A stretch of 64,000 nucleotides of DNA. Source: Bradyrhizobium sp. GTDB taxonomy: Bacteria; Pseudomonadota; Alphaproteobacteria; Rhizobiales; Xanthobacteraceae. This document shows positions 17,847 through 27,865 of this stretch, in pieces (within the stretch, counting starts at the first letter, position 1; every line of letters starts with the position of its first letter). The translations under genes and the position numbers were made by a program. The stretch spans positions 92,653 through 156,652 of the forward strand of contig NZ_JACRAW010000163.1 in the NCBI RefSeq assembly GCF_016213215.1, read 5' to 3'. Under the pieces are notes generated by a model that saw only the letters and a program-made list of their open reading frames with translations, was not told where the DNA came from and made no database searches.

Positions 17847-18614
17847 TCAAATCGTCCTATAACCGCCGTCGACCATCACGATCGAGCCGGTGACATAGGC
17901 GGAAAGATCGGAGGCGAGAAAGATCGCCGGCCCCACGATGTCCTCCGGCTTGCCGGCACGGCCGAGCGGGGTGTGGTCGAGGAAGGTCTGCACCAGGGCA
18001 GGATTGGTGGCGCGCGCCTTTTCGTTGATCGGCGTCTCGATGAATCCGGGTCCGATCGCGTTGACGCGCACCCCCTCCTTGCCGAGTTCGGCGGCAAGCG
18101 CCTTGGTAAATCCGAGCACGCCGTGCTTGGAGGTGGTGTAGGCGACCGAGCTCGGCGTGCGCACGTGCACGAACGACTGGATCGAGCCGATGTTGATGAT
18201 GCGCCCCTTGGCCGCGCGCAGCGGCGCCAGGAACGCCTGCGTCACGTTGAAGACGCCGTCGAGATTGATGGCGAGGACATCCTGCCAGTCCTTGGCGGCG
18301 ACCTCCGCATCCCCGGTGAACGCGTTGCGTCGCACGATGCCGGCATTGTTGACGAGGATCGAGACCTGCCCGACCTCGTCGGCGACCCGTTTCGCCAGCG
18401 CCAGGCAATCCTCGCGGCGGGTGACATCGAGCGCAAAATGATCGGCCTTGCCGCCGAAGCCGTGAATCTCGCGGGCGGCCTGGAGCAGCGCACTTTCGTT
18501 GATGTCGAGCAGCACCACGTGCGCGCCCTCCCGCGCAAAGCCCGCCGCGATGGCGCGGCCGATGCCGGAGGCGGCCCCGGTGACGACGGCGATGTGATGG
18601 GCAAGCACGGCCAT
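17847..18614 (-). CDS. Short-chain dehydrogenase/reductase (classical SDR)
   Basis: 255 aa. Cofactor motif TGAASGIGRA near residue 14, NNAGI at about 89-93, catalytic Ser in IINIGSIQSF, and YTTSKHG supplying Tyr and Lys; then PGFIETPI and the usual C-terminal GSIVMVDGGY. Acidic residue after the second strand (LLDINES) suggests NAD(H) over NADP(H). Substrate unknown. The gene is the first downstream of a divergent junction with the J-domain gene. Confidence 0.9.
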   Translation of the reverse strand: MAVLAHHIAVVTGAASGIGRAIAAGFAREGAHVVLLDINESALLQAAREIHGFGGKADHFALDVTRREDCLALAKRVADEVGQVSILVNNAGIVRRNAFTGDAEVAAKDWQDVLAINLDGVFNVTQAFLAPLRAAKGRIINIGSIQSFVHVRTPSSVAYTTSKHGVLGFTKALAAELGKEGVRVNAIGPGFIETPINEKARATNPALVQTFLDHTPLGRAGKPEDIVGPAIFLASDLSAYVTGSIVMVDGGYRTI

Positions 18615-18724
18615 GGAACTTTCTCCCGGATTTGTTTCGAAGTTTCGAGACAGGCTAATTCAAAATTAACAGGTCCGAAACGGCGCGCTTGCATACTCGC
18701 GCGGATTGTCGAGTTTGGCATCCT

Positions 18725-19213
18725 ATGACGGATCGGTTTGACATCTGGAAAGTGGCCCTTGAACGCCTGCGCTCGACGGCCGCCATCGACTGGAACGAGG
18801 CGGGGCGGCTGGCGGCCGAAATCGCGCGCGGCAGCTCCGACGCGACGCTGCGCCACGCGGCGGCACAGGCCGTTCCCATTCTGCGCCAGGCCGCGCTCGA
18901 TCCGGACAATCGCGAGATTACGATCGCGGCTCGGCGGCGGCTGGGCGTCTTGTTCGACGTGCTGCACGATCTGGTCTCGCCAAAGTTCGGACGGCGCGGT
19001 GCGCTGCCGAAACCGCTCTCCCAGGAGCAGCACGCCCGCAAGACGCTGGGCCTGCCGGACGGCGCGCAGCTTACCTGCGATGACATCCACCGGGCATTCC
19101 GCCACGCCGCCAAGACGCTGCACCCCGATGCCGGCGGCAGCGAGGACGCCTTCCGCGAGCTCGCCGCGGCGCGCGATATCCTGATCCATCCCGGCGCGCA
19201 CAAGGAAGCGTGA
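18725..19213 (+). CDS. J-domain protein
   Basis: 162 aa from ATG 18725. An N-terminal helical region (1-95) of no known family is followed by a C-terminal J domain (about 100-160): DDIHRAFRHAAKTLHPDAGGSEDAFRELAAARDIL contains the HPD tripeptide needed to stimulate DnaK ATPase. C-terminal placement of the J domain resembles type III co-chaperones that bring DnaK to a specific client. The start choice rests on absence of family-like sequence before it. Confidence 0.8.
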   Translation: MTDRFDIWKVALERLRSTAAIDWNEAGRLAAEIARGSSDATLRHAAAQAVPILRQAALDPDNREITIAARRRLGVLFDVLHDLVSPKFGRRGALPKPLSQEQHARKTLGLPDGAQLTCDDIHRAFRHAAKTLHPDAGGSEDAFRELAAARDILIHPGAHKEA

Positions 19214-19239
19214 GCGGTGGCCGCCGTTGGTCTATGATG

Positions 19240-19269
19240 TAGCCCGGATGAGCGAAGCGACATCCGGGA
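19240..19269 (+). repeat. REP element, left flank of transposase
   Basis: A hairpin CCCGGATG / CATCCGGG around AGCGAAGCGA preceded by TAG. The same 30 bases occur exactly inverted at 19864-19893, on the other side of the transposase gene. Related REPs lie at 21341-21370 and 22102-22161. Confidence 0.9.
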
Positions 19270-19281
19270 GACAGTTGGCCG

Positions 19282-19818
19282 ATGGTCCAGTATCGAAGAA
19301 GCTTTCTTCCGGGTGGCACGTTCTTTTTCACGGTAACCATAGCCGATCGCCGACTGAAGCTCCTTGTCGAATACGTTGGCTTGCTGCACACCGCGTTCAC
19401 GGCAGCCCACCGGGAGCGGCCATTTGAGATCGACGCAATTGCCGTTCTTCCTGATCACCTGCATGCGATCCTCACGCTTCCCCAAGGGGATGCTGACTTT
19501 CCTGGCCGTTGGAGAAGGATTAAGGGCCATTTCAGCAGTGCACTTCTCAACGCCGGGGTACGATTGCCACGAAGGTCGAATGGCGAACTGGCATTGTGGC
19601 AACGCCGGTATTGGGAGCATACGATCCGCGACGAAGGCGATTTGGAACGACATATCGACTACATCCATTTCAATCCGGTCAAGCACGGCCACGCGGCGCG
19701 CGTGCGAGACTGGCCTCACTCGTCGTTCCACCGATACGTGCGAGCGGGGCTGCTTCCCGAGGATTGGGCAGGTGACGTCCGGGAAGATGCTGGCACTTTC
19801 GGAGAACGTCCAGAATAG
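19282..19818 (+). CDS. REP-associated tyrosine transposase (RAYT, Y1 HUH type)
   Basis: 178 aa. The HUH motif appears as LPDHLHAILTLP and the C-terminal HIDYIHFNPVKHGHAARVRDW, holding the single nucleophilic Tyr region, is diagnostic for the family; WQRRYWEHTIRDEGDLE precedes it. RAYTs nick REP hairpins and are thought to drive their spread. It starts 13 bp after the left REP and ends 46 bp before an identical inverted REP, so gene plus flanks forms a REPtron-like unit. Reading frame intact, catalytic HUH present. Confidence 0.9.
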   Translation: MVQYRRSFLPGGTFFFTVTIADRRLKLLVEYVGLLHTAFTAAHRERPFEIDAIAVLPDHLHAILTLPQGDADFPGRWRRIKGHFSSALLNAGVRLPRRSNGELALWQRRYWEHTIRDEGDLERHIDYIHFNPVKHGHAARVRDWPHSSFHRYVRAGLLPEDWAGDVREDAGTFGERPE

Positions 19819-19863
19819 AAACCTGAGCTGCCCCCGCGATACCAGCAGCAGATCGCCTTGGAA

Positions 19864-19893
19864 TCCCGGATGTCGCTTCGCTCATCCGGGCTA
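19864..19893 (-). repeat. REP element, right flank of transposase (inverted)
   Basis: Exact reverse complement of the 30-base element at 19240-19269. Confidence 0.9.
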
Positions 19894-19975
19894 CGAGTAG
19901 AGCGATCGACAAACGCTAAGCGAGCCGCGGCGCTATGCGCCACGGCCCGCCTTGCGATCTGTCATGAACGCTGAT

Positions 19976-20227
19976 TTAGAACGCGCACCAGTGCTTCTTG
20001 ATGAAGTAATCCTTGACCGCGAGCGCACGGGTGAAGGTTGGCACGCTCTTGCTGACGCGCTTGTAGTCGGACGGCCACGGCTTGGTGGGAATGCTCTCGT
20101 CCCAGACCTGGCAGAAGCCGGTGCCCTGCCACTTGATCAGGTGGTAGCCGGCCTGCGCCGGGCTGGTCGCGACGAACGCGGTGAAAGCGATACCAGCTGC
20201 GGCACACAGCATGGAAAGACGACGCAT
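19976..20227 (-). CDS. Small secreted protein, paralog A
   Basis: 83 aa from ATG 20227, with GAGGAG 12 bases upstream. Signal peptide about 1-26 (SPAQA/GYH), then GYHLIKWQGTGFCQVWDE and a C-terminal KDYFIKKHWCAF. It aligns with the next gene (GYYVIRWENTGICQIWNEE), sharing two Cys and the Trp pattern. Periplasmic by prediction; role unknown. Confidence 0.75.
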   Translation of the reverse strand: MRRLSMLCAAAGIAFTAFVATSPAQAGYHLIKWQGTGFCQVWDESIPTKPWPSDYKRVSKSVPTFTRALAVKDYFIKKHWCAF

Positions 20228-20415
20228 GATTTTCTCACTCCTCAAAACAAAACGGTGATGCACCTCCCGGCAATGCTTGGGGAGGCGTGGCGCGGGGCGG
20301 GGGCCCCGGACAAGGAGTGAGTGGCGGCGTGGCGAAATCAGGTTCAAACGGGATCAGCAGGAGAATGCCGGAATTTCACGGCAGAACGGGCGTTAACCGT
20401 TGCAGCCTGCGACGA

Positions 20416-20444
20416 CCGCAGGGTGGGTAGCGTAACCCACCCTT
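20416..20444. repeat. GGGTGGGT/ACCCACCC palindrome
   Basis: CAGGGTGGGTAGCGTAACCCACCCTTG: arms GGGTGGGTA and related ACCCACCC. A second dispersed repeat family; other copies at 22038-22063 and in 22821-22960. Confidence 0.6.
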
Positions 20445-20496
20445 GTTGATGAAAAGAAGCAGATGCAGAAAGCGTCGGCCGCGCGAGCGGCGGCGT

Positions 20497-20757
20497 TTAC
20501 AGCGTGCAGCGGCGCTGCCGCCGCATGTTTTCCTGCACGGCCATCGCGGCCGAGAATGTCGGCATCGGCCTGCTGACGATCTTGTACGTCGACGGCCACT
20601 GCAGCGGCTTGTACTTCAGCTCCTCGTTCCAGATCTGGCAAATGCCGGTATTCTCCCAGCGGATCACGTAATAGCCAGTCCGCGCGGGCGCAGCTGAGGC
20701 GGCTTGGGCCGAGGCAGCGATGCCCGCTGCGGCACAGAGAAGGACAACGCGACGCAT
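20497..20757 (-). CDS. Small secreted protein, paralog B
   Basis: 86 aa from ATG 20757, with AAAGGAGAA upstream. Signal peptide about 1-23, then a mature domain paralogous to the neighbouring gene: YYVIRWENTGICQIWNEEL, KPLQWPSTYKIVSRPMPTF and a terminal RRQRRCTL. Two conserved Cys suggest one disulfide. A tandem duplicate of unknown function. Confidence 0.75.
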   Translation of the reverse strand: MRRVVLLCAAAGIAASAQAASAAPARTGYYVIRWENTGICQIWNEELKYKPLQWPSTYKIVSRPMPTFSAAMAVQENMRRQRRCTL

Positions 20758-20936
20758 GAGAATTCTCCTTTGGGATACGTGACCTCGGGCCACCCCGGCT
20801 GACGTCTTCGCGGCGGTGTCCGGCCTTTGCGACGGCGAACGGGAGACTGGTGCTGCAAAAGCGTGAGAGTTGCAAGACGTGAAACGCGATCGTTCACGCC
20901 AATTTCAGCGCAGATGCGCATGCATCGGGATATTCG

Positions 20937-21320
20937 TCATCTTGCCAGCGAAGCCACCGCCTCGATCTCGATCAGCATTCTCGGGTCGGGCAGCGCCTGC
21001 ACCACGCAGGTGGTGCGGGCGGGATAGGGCGCAGGTCCGAACGCGCCGGCGTAGAGCGCGTTCATCCCCGGCACGTCCGCGGCGCGCGTCAGCAGCACGT
21101 TGACCTTGACCAGGTCGCGGAAGGTGGCGCCGGCCTCGTCCAGCACGCGTTTGATGTTGGTGACGACATTGCCGAACTGCGCCTCGAAGCCGTCGGGCAG
21201 CGCGCCCCTGTCGTCGAAGCCGGGAATGCCCGAGACGAACAGGAGATCGCCGACGCGGGTGGCAAACGACAGCGGCGGGGCCTTGATGTTGGGCGGGGGC
21301 GCAAAGTGCTGGATCGACAT
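20937..21320 (-). CDS. RidA/YjgF family protein
   Basis: 127 aa. LFVSGIPGFDDRG, the QFGNVVTNIKRVLDEAGATFRDLVKVNVLLTRAAD helix-strand unit and PARTTCVVQALPDPRMLIEIEAVA with the conserved Arg before T match the YjgF/YER057c/UK114 fold. True RidA hydrolyses reactive enamine/imine intermediates from PLP enzymes; some members have other roles. Trimeric cytoplasmic protein by family. Confidence 0.88.
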   Translation of the reverse strand: MSIQHFAPPPNIKAPPLSFATRVGDLLFVSGIPGFDDRGALPDGFEAQFGNVVTNIKRVLDEAGATFRDLVKVNVLLTRAADVPGMNALYAGAFGPAPYPARTTCVVQALPDPRMLIEIEAVASLAR

Positions 21321-21340
21321 GGGTCACCTCCGGGGACGAG

Positions 21341-21370
21341 TAGCCCGCATGAGCGTAGCGACATGCGGGT
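21341..21370 (+). repeat. REP element (variant CCCGCATG)
   Basis: TAGCCCGCATGAGCG start with CATGCGGGT end: same architecture as the REPs beside the transposase but with CCCGCATG/CATGCGGG stems. Confidence 0.8.
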
Positions 21371-21586
21371 CTCTTGCAACTCATGAATGACGTGGCCTCC
21401 GCAAAGGCACTCCCGGCCTCTCCCAGGGGGAGAGGTGAACCGAGCTCCAGGCTGATGCGTCATACCTTCCAGCAGCGGCCGCGCTGGGCCGTGACATGTT
21501 GCCGACCCAATCCGTCGGCTAGAATTGTGCGCGTGATTCGAATTCGCAACATTGCGCCGGCCCTCCAAACATCGGGAGACTTACCC

Positions 21587-22024
21587 ATGAAGATTTCCTC
21601 CACCCTCCGCGCGGCGCTGATCGCCCTTGCGGCCTTTGCGGGCGCCGGCCTGACTGCCGCGAGCGCCGACAGCGGCACCGTGACGCTGACGATCTACAAG
21701 GCGGGCTGGATCATCGGCGGCTCGGGCGGGAGCGGCGTCCTGAACTTCCGCGGCCGCAGCTATCCGCTCTCCACCGGCGGCCTGGACTACGGGCTCGTCT
21801 TCGGCGGCTCGAAGACGGTATTGCGCGGCCGCGTCAGCAACATCAACCGCCCGTCGGACGTCGCCGGCGTCTACGGCGCGGCCGGCGCGGGACTAGCCGT
21901 CGGCGCCGGCGCCCGCGCCATCGTGCTGAGTAATCAGAAGGGCGCGGTACTGGAGTTGTCCGGCCAGCAGATCGGCCTGATGGCGAACGCGGATCTCAGC
22001 GGGCTCGCGATTACGTTGAGGTAA
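21587..22024 (+). CDS. Secreted hypothetical protein, Gly-rich
   Basis: 145 aa from ATG 21587 (GGGAGAC upstream). Signal peptide about 1-26 (ASA/DSG). The mature protein has glycine-rich beta segments: IYKAGWIIGGSGGSGVLNFR, LDYGLVFGGSKTVLRGRVSN and GAGLAVGAGARAIVLSNQKG, ending in LSGLAITLR. The pattern is reminiscent of DUF1134-like envelope proteins but I cannot assign it. It lies among REP repeats. Confidence 0.7.
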   Translation: MKISSTLRAALIALAAFAGAGLTAASADSGTVTLTIYKAGWIIGGSGGSGVLNFRGRSYPLSTGGLDYGLVFGGSKTVLRGRVSNINRPSDVAGVYGAAGAGLAVGAGARAIVLSNQKGAVLELSGQQIGLMANADLSGLAITLR

Positions 22025-22037
22025 TCGCCCGGAATCG

Positions 22038-22063
22038 TAGGGTGGGTTAGCCGACCCACCAAT
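22038..22063. repeat. GTAGGGTGGGTT palindrome
   Basis: GTAGGGTGGGTTAGCCGACCCACC: arms GGTGGGT/ACCCACC. Same family as 20416-20444. Confidence 0.6.
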
Positions 22064-22101
22064 TTTCCCGCAGTAGGGTTCAATCAAGCAACCCTGACCA
22101 G

Positions 22102-22161
22102 TAGCCCGCATGAGCGCCAGCGACATGCGGGAACCCGGATATCGTTTCGCTCATCCGGGCT
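22102..22161. repeat. Two opposed REP elements (BIME-like)
   Basis: A REP reading TAGCCCGCATGAGCG (22102-22132) is followed at once by an inverted one, CCCGGATATCGTTTCGC to CATCCGGGCTG (22134-22161). Opposed REPs in close pairs are the usual mobile arrangement. Confidence 0.8.
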
Positions 22162-22211
22162 GCTCTTGCTATGCTCCTCCCGAACCGGTGCCGGCATTCG
22201 GGAGGAGCATC

Positions 22212-22790
22212 ATGGATCGAACAACGCGTGTGCCATGGCGCCGCGGCGGGGCGTTGCCCGGCGGCGGCGCGCTCGCCAAGGCTGCGTTCGCCAAGGCTGC
22301 GTTCGCGGCGATATGCGTCGCCGCAATGCTGTCGCTGCATCCCGGAGCCGCGCGTGCCGCGACGCCGGTCACCGTCGCGGTGGCGGATTTCGACTATGTC
22401 GACACGTCGGGCGAACCTGCGGATCAGAGCGCCAAGCATGCCAAGCTCGTGGCGACCTTCGCCGAATTGTTGCGCGACGATCTCGGCAGCAGCGGCGACT
22501 ATCGCGTGCTGGCCGTTAAATGCGACCGGCGCCCCTGCACGGCCACAAGCATGCCGGTGGACGAATTCGTCGCCGCCGCGCGGAAGTCCGGCGCGCGGTT
22601 TGTCGCCTACGGCGGCATCCGCAAGATGAGCACACTGGTGCAGTGGGGCGATGTCGAACTGTTCGATCTCGAAAACAACAAGTTGCTGTTGCGACGGACG
22701 GTGAGCTTCCGCGGCGACAACGACACAGCCTTTCGCCGCGCCGCCCGGTTCGTCGGCGACACACTCAAGGACGCCATGCCGAGGCAGTGA
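22212..22790 (+). CDS. DUF2380 family secreted protein
   Basis: 192 aa from ATG 22212, preceded by GGGAGGAG. A long basic N-terminus and signal helix (to about residue 50) contains a tandem 5-residue duplication KAAFA KAAFA encoded by two identical 15-bp units. The mature domain starts VTVAVADFDYVDTSGEPADQSAKHAKL, the hallmark of DUF2380, and has a Cys pair KCDRRPC. Related proteins resemble a TolB-like or CsgG-like fold that senses or binds in the periplasm; role unknown. Confidence 0.75.
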   Translation: MDRTTRVPWRRGGALPGGGALAKAAFAKAAFAAICVAAMLSLHPGAARAATPVTVAVADFDYVDTSGEPADQSAKHAKLVATFAELLRDDLGSSGDYRVLAVKCDRRPCTATSMPVDEFVAAARKSGARFVAYGGIRKMSTLVQWGDVELFDLENNKLLLRRTVSFRGDNDTAFRRAARFVGDTLKDAMPRQ

Positions 22791-22820
22791 AGGCGCGTGG
22801 GATTCGGGATGGAGGCGTTT

Positions 22821-22960
22821 CAGCCCGCATGAGCGTGCGTAGGGTGGGTTAGTAGCGTGCGTAGGGTGGGTTAGCCGAAGGCGTAACCCACCATCCGTGA
22901 TGAATGACAGATTTGTCGAAGCCGAAGTGGCGGGTTACGCTTTGCTACCCCACCCTGTAC
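22821..22960. repeat. Cluster of dispersed repeats
   Basis: A partial REP (CAGCCCGCATGAGCG) runs into two direct copies of GCGTAGGGTGGGTTAG, then GCGTAACCCACC, and a further inverted GGCGGGTTACGC...CCCCACC unit. The mix suggests one repeat landed inside another. No gene seen in 22791-23000. Confidence 0.65.
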
Positions 22961-23000
22961 CTTGATGGTCGAGCGAGCCCCGGCACGATGAGGAGAGACC

Positions 23001-24899
<1,899 letters not shown>

Positions 24900-24989
24900 G
24901 ATGTCCTCCGTTTATTCCGTTGTCTTGTTGTCATTTCATCCGCGTTGGCGAATGGCGTAATCAGTCGTTCTCGTCCCCACGCTTTCAAC

Positions 24990-25090
24990 CCTCATGGTGA
25001 GGAGGCGCGCAGCGCCGTCTCGAACCATGAGGCCCGTTGATGGGCCTCATCCTTCGAGACGCCGCTTCGCGGCTCCTCAGGATGAGGAGA
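24990..25090. repeat. Dispersed hairpin repeat between thiE and thiC
   Basis: CTCATGGTGAGGAGGCGCGCAG, ATGAGGCCC.../GGGCCTCAT and GAGACGCCGCTTCGCGGCTCCTCAGGATGAGGA. Arms pair around the ATGAGGCCCGTTGATGGGCCTCAT hairpin. A repeat type frequent between genes in such genomes; here it sits inside the thi operon. Confidence 0.65.
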
Positions 25091-25137
25091 TGCAGTGCGT
25101 ACCTCAGGGTAAGGGGTCGAACAGTGCGTTAGGTGTC

Positions 25138-25746
25138 TCACGCGGCCTCCACGTGATAGCCCAGCCATTGCTTGACCCTTGCGTCGGGGTCGGCGTTCTG
25201 GGTGACGTCGCTGACGACGGCGATGGAGTCGGCGCCGGCGGCGAAAATCTCGGGCGCGTGCTCGAACTTGATGCCGCCGATCGCGACCAGCGGGATGGTG
25301 CCGACGCGCTTCTTCCATTCGGTGATCTTGGCAATGCCCTGCGGCGCGAACCGCATCGACTTCAGCGTGGTCGGGAAGATCGGGCCCAGCGCGACGTAGT
25401 CGGGCCTGGCGGCAAGCGCGGTCGCCAGCTCCTCGTCGTCATGGGTGGAGATGCCGAGCGTGAGCCCGGCATCGCGGATCGCCTTCAGGTCGGCATTGAC
25501 GAGGTCTTCCTGGCCGAGATGCAGGTGTTTTGCCCCGGCGACGATCGCCGCGCGCCAGTAATCGTTCACAACGAGTTTTGTCGGCGTACCCCGCGTCACG
25601 GCGAGCGCATCAGTGACGATCTGGAGCGACTGCGCGTCGTCGAGATTCTTTGCGCGCAACTGGATGGTGCCGACGCCGAGGCGGGTGAGCCGCGCCACCC
25701 ATTCGACGCTGTCGACGATCGGGTAGAAGGGATCAGGATACGGCAT
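25138..25746 (-). CDS. thiE: Thiamine-phosphate synthase
   Basis: 202 aa from ATG 25746 (a Met six codons upstream at 25764 is possible). A TIM barrel with QLRAKNLDDAQSLQIV near the N-terminus, VNDYWRAAIVAGAKHLHLGQEDL carrying the diphosphate/Mg region, STHDDEELATAL, YVALGPIFPTTLK and the terminal VVSDVTQNADP. It joins HMP-diphosphate and the thiazole phosphate to give thiamin phosphate. It overlaps the end of thiG, so translation is coupled. Members with an alternative GPIFPT loop are normal. Confidence 0.92.
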   Translation of the reverse strand: MPYPDPFYPIVDSVEWVARLTRLGVGTIQLRAKNLDDAQSLQIVTDALAVTRGTPTKLVVNDYWRAAIVAGAKHLHLGQEDLVNADLKAIRDAGLTLGISTHDDEELATALAARPDYVALGPIFPTTLKSMRFAPQGIAKITEWKKRVGTIPLVAIGGIKFEHAPEIFAAGADSIAVVSDVTQNADPDARVKQWLGYHVEAA

Positions 25747-26515
25747 GCCAGAACGGGGTCCCAACGACAGGGGTGGACGGGGAGGCGAAGTCGCGGGCTT
25801 CCATCAAGCCCGCCTCAAAGGCGGCGCGGCCGGCGTCGATGCCGAGGCGGAACGCCTTGGCCATGGCGACGGGGTCAACGGCCTTGGCGATCGCGGTGTT
25901 GAGCAGTACGGCGTCGAAGCCGAGCTCGAGCGCCTGCGCCGCGTGCGACGGCGCACCCAGGCCGGCATCGACCACCAGCGTGATATCGGGCAGGCGGTCG
26001 CGCATCAGTCGCAAGGCATCGCGGTTGATGATGCCCCTGGCGCTGCCGATCGGAGCCGCCCACGGCATCACCACCTTGCAGCCCGCATCGACCAGGCGCA
26101 TCGCCACCGAAAGGTCCTCGGTGCAATAGGGGAACACCTCGAAACCGTCCTTGATCAGGATATTTGCCGCCTCGATCAGGCCGACGACGTCGGGCTGCAG
26201 CGTGTCGTTGTCGGCGATCACCTCGAGCTTGATCCAGGTGGTGCCGAACAGTTCGCGCGCGAGCTTTGCGGTGGTCACCGCTTCGCGCACGGTGCGGCAG
26301 CCGGCGGTGTTCGGCAGCACGGTGACATCGAGCTCGCGGATCAGTTTCCAGAACGCATCGCCCCTCTTGCCGCCGGCCGCTTCGCGCCGCACCGACACCG
26401 TGACGATGTTGGCGCCTGAGCTGCGGATCGCGGCTTGCATGATCGCAGGCGAAGGATACAGCGCGCTGCCGATCAGAAGGCGCGAGGGAAATTCCTTGCC
26501 GTAGAAGTTCACCAT
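25733..26515 (-). CDS. thiG: Thiazole synthase ThiG
   Basis: 260 aa. MVNFYGKEFPSRLLIGSALYPSP starts the barrel; the Schiff-base Lys is in WIKLEVIADNDTLQPD, and PYCTEDLSVAMRL, VMPWAAPIGSARGI and VDAGLGAPSHAAQALELGFDAVLLNTAIA are family motifs. With ThiS-thiocarboxylate, glycine-derived iminoglycine (from ThiO) and DXP it makes the thiazole ring. The start at 26515 is preferred because a Met at 26533 falls in the inserted repeat. Overlaps thiE. Confidence 0.95.
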   Translation of the reverse strand: MVNFYGKEFPSRLLIGSALYPSPAIMQAAIRSSGANIVTVSVRREAAGGKRGDAFWKLIRELDVTVLPNTAGCRTVREAVTTAKLARELFGTTWIKLEVIADNDTLQPDVVGLIEAANILIKDGFEVFPYCTEDLSVAMRLVDAGCKVVMPWAAPIGSARGIINRDALRLMRDRLPDITLVVDAGLGAPSHAAQALELGFDAVLLNTAIAKAVDPVAMAKAFRLGIDAGRAAFEAGLMEARDFASPSTPVVGTPFWHAVS

Positions 26516-26528
26516 TTCAGTTTTCCCA

Positions 26529-26645
26529 GTCATTCCGGACGGTCCGCGAAGCGGACCGATCCGCTATCTCGAAGTTGCGACGCAAGTTTCTCAGATGTGC
26601 AATTGCACATCTTAGCTCGATGCTTCGCATCGCCCGGAATGACGG
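26529..26645. repeat. TCATTCCGG-family palindrome inside thi operon
   Basis: Begins GTCATTCCGGACGGTCCGCG and ends CGCCCGGAATGAC, with an extra hairpin AGATGTGCAATTGCACATCT in the middle. It fills the whole gap between thiS and thiG, so it would be transcribed in the operon mRNA. Confidence 0.75.
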
Positions 26646-26659
26646 CACAAAGCCCACCA

Positions 26660-26857
26660 TCACCCTCCCTGGCGCGGCGTGATGATCTCGATCTCGTCGC
26701 CGGCTTTGAGCGCCGTCTCCGCCCAGCGGCTTTTCGGCACCACATCGTAGTTCAGCGCGATCGCGAAATGGGTGCCCTCGTATTCAAGCTCGTTCAGCAG
26801 CGCATCCACGTTGTGCGAATTGACCTCGCGCAGCTCACCATTGACGATCAGCCGCAT
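26660..26857 (-). CDS. thiS: Sulfur carrier protein ThiS
   Basis: 65 aa beta-grasp protein ending PRQGG; the C-terminal Gly-Gly is adenylated and converted to thiocarboxylate as sulfur donor for ThiG. MRLIVNGELREV is the usual N-terminus. The start overlaps the end of thiO by 10 bp. The adenylyltransferase (ThiF/MoeB) is not in this window. Confidence 0.93.
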   Translation of the reverse strand: MRLIVNGELREVNSHNVDALLNELEYEGTHFAIALNYDVVPKSRWAETALKAGDEIEIITPRQGG

Positions 26858-27864
26858 CGCATCACCTCGTTGTCGATCATGCCGCGCTCGACAAATCGCA
26901 GCGTCAGCTCGGCCAGCGCCGGGGCCATCAGAAAGCCGTGGCGATAGAGGCCATTGACCGCGATGTTGCTGCCGCGAACGGAGATGCGCGGCAAATTGTC
27001 GGGATAGGCGGGGCGCAGGCCCGAGCCGAATTCGACGATGCGGGCTTCGGCAAAGGCAGGATGCACCGAGTAGGCGGCGCCCAGCAGCTCCAGTGCCGAG
27101 CGGACGCTGACACCCCAATCTTCCGTCTCGATCGAGGTCGCGCCCAGCATGAACACGTGGTCCTCGCGCGGGATCACGTAGAGCGGCCAGCGCGGATGTA
27201 TGAGGCGCACGGGCCGCGCCAGCTCGACCTCGTCCGTCTCGATCAGGATCATCTCGCCCTTGACGCCGCGCAGCTCCGGCTCCTCGTCGCGCGCTCCCAG
27301 CCCGCGGCAATCGATCACGATGCCGTCGAGATCCTTGGAGTTCACCTCGCTGTTGAAACAGACGGTGCCGCCGGCGGCGCGGATGCGCTCAAGCAGCTTC
27401 GGCAGTACGCGTCGTGGCTCGACATGGCCTTCCGCCGGGAAGAACAATGCATCGCGGAAGCGTCCTTCGAGCGATGGCTCAAGCCCGGCAATGCCCGTCG
27501 CATCGAGCCGTTGATGGTCCGCGGTCATTTTGGCAAAGCGCTCGAAATCGTTGCGTTCGCGCGCATGAGCCACGACGAGGGAGCCGTTGAAGGGCGTATC
27601 CGGCAATTCGCGTCGCCAGATGTCGAGCGAACGCAGCCCCAGGCGGCTGATGATGGGTTCGGCGACTTCCGCCTCGCAATAGGGCGCGAGCATGCCGCCG
27701 GCCCAGTAGCTGGTGGAGAGCGCGAGTTGCTCGTCGCTGCGCTCGTGCAGGGTCACGGCGTGCCCGGCCTGGGCGAAAAGCAGCGCCTGCCAGGCGCCGG
27801 CGATGCCTGCGCCGATGATGTGAACCGGGGAATCCCCCCGGGGCCGTCTGGTGTTCTGGTGCAT
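26848..27864 (-). CDS. thiO: Glycine oxidase ThiO
   Basis: 338 aa FAD-dependent oxidase of the DAO family. The dinucleotide motif HIIGAGIAGAWQALLF is at about 16-31; YWAGGMLAPYCEAE, EGHVEPRRVLPKLL and the C-terminal GLRPAYPDNLPRIS with NGLYRHGFLMAPALAE are family motifs. It oxidises glycine to iminoglycine for ThiG. First gene of the operon; its ATG is only about 6 bp from the end of the TPP aptamer, so the GGGACAGGG ribosome site lies within the aptamer's 3' stem. Confidence 0.93.
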   Translation of the reverse strand: MHQNTRRPRGDSPVHIIGAGIAGAWQALLFAQAGHAVTLHERSDEQLALSTSYWAGGMLAPYCEAEVAEPIISRLGLRSLDIWRRELPDTPFNGSLVVAHARERNDFERFAKMTADHQRLDATGIAGLEPSLEGRFRDALFFPAEGHVEPRRVLPKLLERIRAAGGTVCFNSEVNSKDLDGIVIDCRGLGARDEEPELRGVKGEMILIETDEVELARPVRLIHPRWPLYVIPREDHVFMLGATSIETEDWGVSVRSALELLGAAYSVHPAFAEARIVEFGSGLRPAYPDNLPRISVRGSNIAVNGLYRHGFLMAPALAELTLRFVERGMIDNEVMRCG

Positions 27865-27865
27865 C

